Source: Chloroflexota bacterium
GTDB lineage: Bacteria > Chloroflexota > UBA11872
Reading direction: 5' to 3'
NCBI GenBank assembly: GCA_028874175.1
Contig: JAPPLN010000001.1
Coordinates: forward strand, 26,296 to 90,295
DNA length: 64,000 nt
A program made the position numbers and the translations under genes. Numbering within the stretch: the stretch's first letter is position 1; each line of letters begins with the position of its first letter. The notes under the pieces are model-generated. The model had not been told where the DNA came from and made no database searches. It was given only the letters and a program-made list of their open reading frames with translations. Positions 59,202 through 64,000 of this stretch are shown one piece after another.

Positions 59202-59270
59202 CCGCGTTCCTGCGGCCGCATCTTCCGATCATTGCCAATGCCGTCGTCACTCGAAAACTCGGAGGTCCCC

Positions 59271-61067
59271 ATGTCCACCCTGCCTGCATCCACCTGGTCA
59301 CGCCGCACCCATACCTGCGGCGCGCTGCGGCGCGCTGACGCCGGCGCCACCGTCGTCCTCAACGGCTGGGTGCACCGCCGCCGCGATCAAGGCGGCCTGA
59401 TCTTCGTCGACCTCCGCGACCGCTACGGCATCACCCAGGTCGTCATCAACCGCGACGACAACGCCCAAGCCCACGAAGCGGCCTCAGGCGTCCGCTCCGA
59501 ATACGTCCTGGCCGTCACCGGCCAGGTCCGCGAACGCCCTGCCGGAACCACCAACCCCGACCTCGCCACCGGCGAAATCGAAGTCGGCCAGATCGAACGC
59601 GTCGAGATATTGGCCGCCTCCCAGCCTCCCCCCTTCGAGATCACGTCCGACCGCGATATCGACGAGTCCGTCCGCCTCACCCACCGTTACCTGGACCTCC
59701 GGCGCATCCGCATGCGCGAGCTCACCGAACTCCGCTTCAACATCTCCCGCGTCATTCGTGAGCATCTTTGGGAGCGCGACTTCCTGGAACTCGAGACTCC
59801 CACCCTGGTCAAGAGCACGCCCGAGGGCGCCCGCGACTTCATCGTGCCCAGCCGTCACTACCCCGGCCAGGCCTACGCCCTCCCCCAGTCGCCCCAGCAG
59901 CTCAAGCAACTGCTCATGGTCGCCGGGCTGGACCGCTACTTTCAGCTCGCCCGCTGCTACCGCGACGAGGACCTCCGCGCCGACCGCACCGCCGAGTTCA
60001 CCCAGCTCGACATCGAGATGGCCTTCGTCGAGCGCGAGGACATCCTCGAGCTCATCGAAACCCTCTACCTGCGGCTCGCCCGCGAACTCTCCACCAAGCG
60101 CCTCTTGCAGGAACCGTTCCCCCGCATCACCTACGCCGACGCCATGGAACGCTACGGCACAGACAAGGCCGACCTGCGCTTCGGCCTGGAGCTCGTGGAT
60201 GTCAGCCACGCCGCCGCCGGCCACGGCTTCCGCGTCTTCGACCAGGTCGTCCAGTCGGGCGGCGTCGTCAAGGCCGTCGTCGCCCCCGGATCCGCCGCCT
60301 TCACCCGCCGCGAGGTCGACCGGCTGCAGGATGTGGTCAAGGCGAACGGTGCCGCCGGACTCGCCACCGTCGCCCTCAACAGCGACGGCACCCTCCGTTC
60401 GCCCCTTGCCCGCTTCTTCGGCGATGACGCCCTGCGCGAACTCGCCCAGGCCGCCGGCGCCGAGCAGGGCGACCTGGTCTGCCTCGTCGCCGACAAGCGC
60501 GAGACCGCCAACGCCGCCCTCGGCGAGCTACGCCTCGCCCTGGGCGAAAAGCTGGACCTGATCGACCCCGACGTCCTGGCCTTCGGCTGGATCATCGACT
60601 TCCCGCTCTTCGAGCCCAACGAGGAAACCGGCGGTCTCACCTTCTCCCACAACCCCTTCTGCTCGCCCGCCGACGATTCCTTCGATCTCCTCTACACCGA
60701 CCCCGCCAAAGCCACCGCCAAGCAATACGACCTCGTCTGCAACGGCCACGAGATCGGCGGCGGCTCCATCCGCGCCCACCGCGCGAAAGACCTGCACCGC
60801 ATCTACCAGGTCATGGGTTTCGACGAGGACAGCATCCAGGAACAGATCGGCCACATGCTCCAGGCCTTCGAATACGGCGCCCCGCCCCACGGCGGCATCG
60901 CCATGGGCCTCGACCGCATCGCCATGATCTTCGGCGACACCGCCAACCTCCGCGATGTCACCGTCTTCCCCAAGAACCAGGCCGGCGTCGACCTCATGCT
61001 CCAATCTCCCTCCCCCATCGACGCCGCGCAGTTGGACGAACTGGGGTTGGCGGCTAAGGAGTCATAG
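59271..61067 (+). CDS. aspS: aspartyl-tRNA synthetase
   Basis: RTHTCGALRRADAG, GWVHRRRDQGGLIFVDLRDR, LPQSPQQLKQLLMVAGLDRYFQ, GLDRIAMI. Confidence 0.97.
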   Translation: MSTLPASTWSRRTHTCGALRRADAGATVVLNGWVHRRRDQGGLIFVDLRDRYGITQVVINRDDNAQAHEAASGVRSEYVLAVTGQVRERPAGTTNPDLATGEIEVGQIERVEILAASQPPPFEITSDRDIDESVRLTHRYLDLRRIRMRELTELRFNISRVIREHLWERDFLELETPTLVKSTPEGARDFIVPSRHYPGQAYALPQSPQQLKQLLMVAGLDRYFQLARCYRDEDLRADRTAEFTQLDIEMAFVEREDILELIETLYLRLARELSTKRLLQEPFPRITYADAMERYGTDKADLRFGLELVDVSHAAAGHGFRVFDQVVQSGGVVKAVVAPGSAAFTRREVDRLQDVVKANGAAGLATVALNSDGTLRSPLARFFGDDALRELAQAAGAEQGDLVCLVADKRETANAALGELRLALGEKLDLIDPDVLAFGWIIDFPLFEPNEETGGLTFSHNPFCSPADDSFDLLYTDPAKATAKQYDLVCNGHEIGGGSIRAHRAKDLHRIYQVMGFDEDSIQEQIGHMLQAFEYGAPPHGGIAMGLDRIAMIFGDTANLRDVTVFPKNQAGVDLMLQSPSPIDAAQLDELGLAAKES

Positions 61068-61797
61068 GCGGAGGAATCGAGTCGAGTAGCCGGTTGAGCC
61101 ACGACCTAGCCTCAGCCATCTCCTCCGCGCTCACCTGGTGCGCCATCGGGTACTCGCGGTAGGTCAGGTCAATCCCATGCCGCTCCAGCAGGTCGCGCGT
61201 CCGCCGCCCGGCCTCCACGGGAATGATGTCGTCATGCACCCCGTGCGCCACGAACGCCGGGGCTCCCACCAGGTTGCCGGCATCGGATTCCACCTCGATC
61301 GGGAAGTAGCCGCTCAGCGCAATCACCCCGGCCACGCTCTCCGGCCGCAACGCCTGCGCCCCCAGCGACATCACCGCCCCCTGGCTGAACCCCAGCAGCA
61401 CGACCCGCTCGGGATCGACCGGGTAGCCCGCCTTCACCGTTTCTAGGAACTCCGCCAGCGCATCCAGGCTGGCCCGCAGCGTGGCTTCGTCCAGGCGCCT
61501 GGGTTCACGCAGCCGGTACCACTCGTACCCACCCGCCATCACCCCACCCAGCTCAAGCGGCGCCTGCACCGAAATCACCAGCAAATCCTCCCGCTCGAAC
61601 TCATAAGCCAGCGGAAGAATCCCCGCCGCGCTATCCCCCCGCCCATGCAGCAACACCAACGTCGGATGGGCATCCGCCCGCGTCGATGGCGCGATGAGTT
61701 CGTGGTGCAGGTTGGCCTGAATCGGCTCAATGCGTTGTGTCACGAATTCGATTCCTCGTTTTTCGGTGAGTCCTTGTGCCCCGCTGTCGCCGGTCAA
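61054..61797 (-). CDS. phospholipase/carboxylesterase family alpha/beta hydrolase
   Basis: LVLLHGRGDSAAGILPL, VVLLGFSQGAVMSLG, HGVHDDIIPVEAGR. Confidence 0.9.
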   Translation of the reverse strand: MTGDSGAQGLTEKRGIEFVTQRIEPIQANLHHELIAPSTRADAHPTLVLLHGRGDSAAGILPLAYEFEREDLLVISVQAPLELGGVMAGGYEWYRLREPRRLDEATLRASLDALAEFLETVKAGYPVDPERVVLLGFSQGAVMSLGAQALRPESVAGVIALSGYFPIEVESDAGNLVGAPAFVAHGVHDDIIPVEAGRRTRDLLERHGIDLTYREYPMAHQVSAEEMAEARSWLNRLLDSIPPPMTP

Positions 61798-61824
61798 TCA
61801 GCTCGGGGTTGCCTGGCCCGACGA

Positions 61825-62070
61825 CTAGACCTGGGGCCACACGCCCTCGCGAGTCCACCCGGCAAGCTCAGCGCCTAGCGCGTCGGCATCGTCGTAGCCC
61901 GCGCGATAACGAAGGGCAATGTCCTCCGCATCCTTCCGTGCCAGGTACGTGGCCGCCGCCTCCCGCAACACCGCCGAACGGCCCCGCTCCCGCACCGCAG
62001 GATCCCGGTCCAGCCGCTCCAGCAGCGCCTCTTCAAACGTCACCTGGATAGCTTTCATGTCCATCAGCAT
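61825..62070 (-). CDS. ribbon-helix-helix (CopG/MazE-like) antitoxin
   Basis: MKAIQVTFEEALLERLDRDPAVRERGRSAVLREAAATYLARK...LAGWTREGVWP. Confidence 0.75.
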   Translation of the reverse strand: MLMDMKAIQVTFEEALLERLDRDPAVRERGRSAVLREAAATYLARKDAEDIALRYRAGYDDADALGAELAGWTREGVWPQV

Positions 62071-62206
62071 CCCATATCGACAATTCACATCCTCATCCTG
62101 TATTGAGTTCCCACGCCTCTCCAATTCCGCCCCCACTCATCCCGACAGCCCGCCTGAATGTGTAAACCATGTATCCGGTCTGGACAGGAAAGGTGGTTGA
62201 AGCCTG

Positions 62207-62259
62207 CCCCGGACGCGATCCGGGGGACGCGATCCCGGGGTGAGGGCTCTTCCGGGCAA
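62207..62259. repeat. Intergenic repeat fragment with GC palindrome
   Basis: CCCCGGA-CGCGA-TCCGGGG (62207-62225) and 23-mer ggggtgagggctcttccgggcaa (62237-62259), 21/23 to 1347-1369. Confidence 0.6.
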
Positions 62260-62300
62260 AGCGCCCCAAGAAACCACTAGGCTGTCGGCGGAGCCCCCGC

Positions 62301-63773
62301 CTACAGCCCACTCACCTTCACCGTCGAGACCCGGCGCTCAGCCAAGTGCACCCGCCGCACCACGTGGTTATTCGTATCCGCCACAAACAGCACCCCGTCC
62401 GCCAGCGACACCCCGCCCGGCTCATGAAACCTGGCCTCCGCCAGCCCGCCGTCCGCGTCCCCGTGCTCCGTATCCCCCGCAAACGACGTAATCAGTCGTC
62501 CAGCCGGATCCACCGCCTTGAGCTTGTTGTTGTACGTATCCGCGATAAACACGCCCTCCGCCCCCGCTGCCACCCCCAGCGGATGCTGCAACCGGATCGA
62601 CGTCCCCTGCCCGTCCACGTCCCCAAAGTCGAATAGCCCCACGCCCGCGATCGTCCGCGCGTCGCCCCGACCGTCCAGCGGCAACGTGCGAATCGCGCTC
62701 GTCTCGCTATCCGCCACCAGCAGACGGTCCCCGTGCACCGCCAGCCCGCTCGGCTGCGCCAGCTGCGCCGTGTCCAGCGGCCCGTCCTGCAAATTCTCGA
62801 TCCCCGAGCCCGCGTACGGCCCAACCATCCCGTCCGCCGGATCCATCGCCCAGACCTGGTGCATCCCCGCCATGGCGATGAACAGCCGCCCGTCGTGCCA
62901 GGCCAGATCCCACGGTGAGGCCAGTTCGGCTGTTGCCGCGGGGTGCGACCCCGGCGCCGGATACCCCCGAGCCCCCGTCCCCGCCACAGTCGACACCTCG
63001 CCCGATCCAAGGTCGATCCGACGAATCCGGTGGTTCTCCGTATCCGCCACATATAGGTCGTCGCCAACCACCGCCAGCCCCTGCGGATACGTAAACCGCG
63101 CCTCGGAGGCCGCCCCGTCCCGGTGCCCCTCCTCCGACGACCCGAACACTCGCCGCACCGCGCCCTCGTGGTCCGTCTCGATAATCCGGTGATGCCCCGA
63201 GTCCGCGATATACAGCGCGTCGCCGGTCGCCAGCACCTTCCCTGGAAACGCCAGCCCCGTCTCCGAGTCCGGCGCCCGCTCCATCACGTCCAGCGGCGCA
63301 TCCGTCACCACGCCATTCGGCCGGTGCTCGTTCAGGATGCGCGTCACTGCCCGGTCCAGCGCCTCGAACGGTGCCTCGCCCGAATGAAACCCGATCACGT
63401 GCCCCAGCGGGTCCACAAACACCATCGTCGGCCACGCCCGCACCCCGTACGTCTGCCAGATCTGGAAATCCCGGTCATTCACCACCGGGTGCTCCAGCCG
63501 GTGACGCCGCGCCGCGTAGCGCACATTGAAGGTCTCGCGCTCCGCCGGGAACTTCGGCGTGTGCACCCCCACCACCGCCAGCGCCGGACCATGCTTCTCT
63601 TCGAGTTTCCGCAACTGCGGAAATAGCTGCAGGCAGTTAATTCAGCAGAACGTCCAGAAGTCCAGGATCACCAGCCGGCCCTGCAGGTCCGCCATGCGAA
63701 CCGGCCGCCGCGTATTGGCCCACTCCAACCCCTCCGGAAACTCCGGCGCCGGAATCGGCGTCTGCGTCGCCAT
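62301..63773 (-). CDS. thioredoxin-like NHL-repeat protein, candidate selenoprotein (UGA at codon 44 read as Sec)
   Basis: ATG at 63773; frame MATQTPIPAPEFPEGLEWANTRRPVRMADLQGRLVILDFWTFC-[TGA]-INCLQLFPQLRKLEEKHGPALAVVGVHTPKF... then NHL repeats (GLAVVGDDLYVADTENHRIRRI). Confidence 0.75.
63606..63623 (-). promoter_or_regulatory. Candidate bacterial SECIS hairpin
   Basis: Minus-strand RNA UUUCCGC-AGUU-GCGGAAA, perfect 7-bp stem starting 19 nt after the UGA, G at second loop position. Confidence 0.6.
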
Positions 63774-64000
63774 CCACCCACCCTCCAATCATCCCTCCCC
63801 AGTCTCCCACGCCCCCGAACATTCATGGCTTGTGGCCCAGGCTGCGCGCAGCCTGGGACCTCCCCAACCCGTTCGTCGTGAGCCGGCCTGAAGTCTGTCG
63901 AAGAGCCTGCTCCGAGCCCGTCGCGGAGCCTGCCCTGAGTTCGCCGAATGGGGCCCGAGTAGAGCCACATCCGTCAACCCACCTGCAACCCAGCGCCGTC

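Noticed and set aside
1-64000. CRISPR array, rRNA, integrase/transposase or prophage
   Set aside because: No regularly spaced direct repeats, rRNA motifs or mobile-element proteins were seen on either strand.

Overview
High-GC bacterial chromosomal window of about 64 kb. The gene content looks like a Chloroflexota/SAR202-type metabolic generalist, but that lineage is an inference and nothing here proves it. Coding density is high. I found no rRNA, CRISPR array, transposase, integrase or phage module. Supported features include three tRNAs (Arg-GCG, Cys-GCA, Gly-CCC) and housekeeping genes (infC, aspS, nadC, hisI, rarA, polX, ogt-like). There is a HtrA-MoxR-DUF58-DUF4129-RarA gene string, a sugar-nucleotide/heptose-like cluster, a sugar-acid catabolic cluster and several TIM-barrel isomerases. 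Three PhyH dioxygenases, a Fic protein and a sulfatase-like hydrolase are also present. Most notable observations: (1) a 490-aa thioredoxin-NHL protein at 62301..63773(-) is interrupted by an in-frame TGA exactly at the first Cys of its CxxC motif (WTFC-[TGA]-INC) and is followed by a SECIS-like hairpin, so it is a probable selenoprotein missed by the ORF track; (2) a duplicated, translationally coupled pair of a small conserved protein plus a PhyH dioxygenase; (3) a 15/16 match to the ParB parS site in an intergenic gap at 37808..37823; (4) two 50-bp palindrome-bearing repeats immediately upstream of a Fic gene; (5) a 4-bp-overlapping small protein/retropepsin-like aspartic protease pair. All family assignments come from reading motifs by eye; no searches were run.
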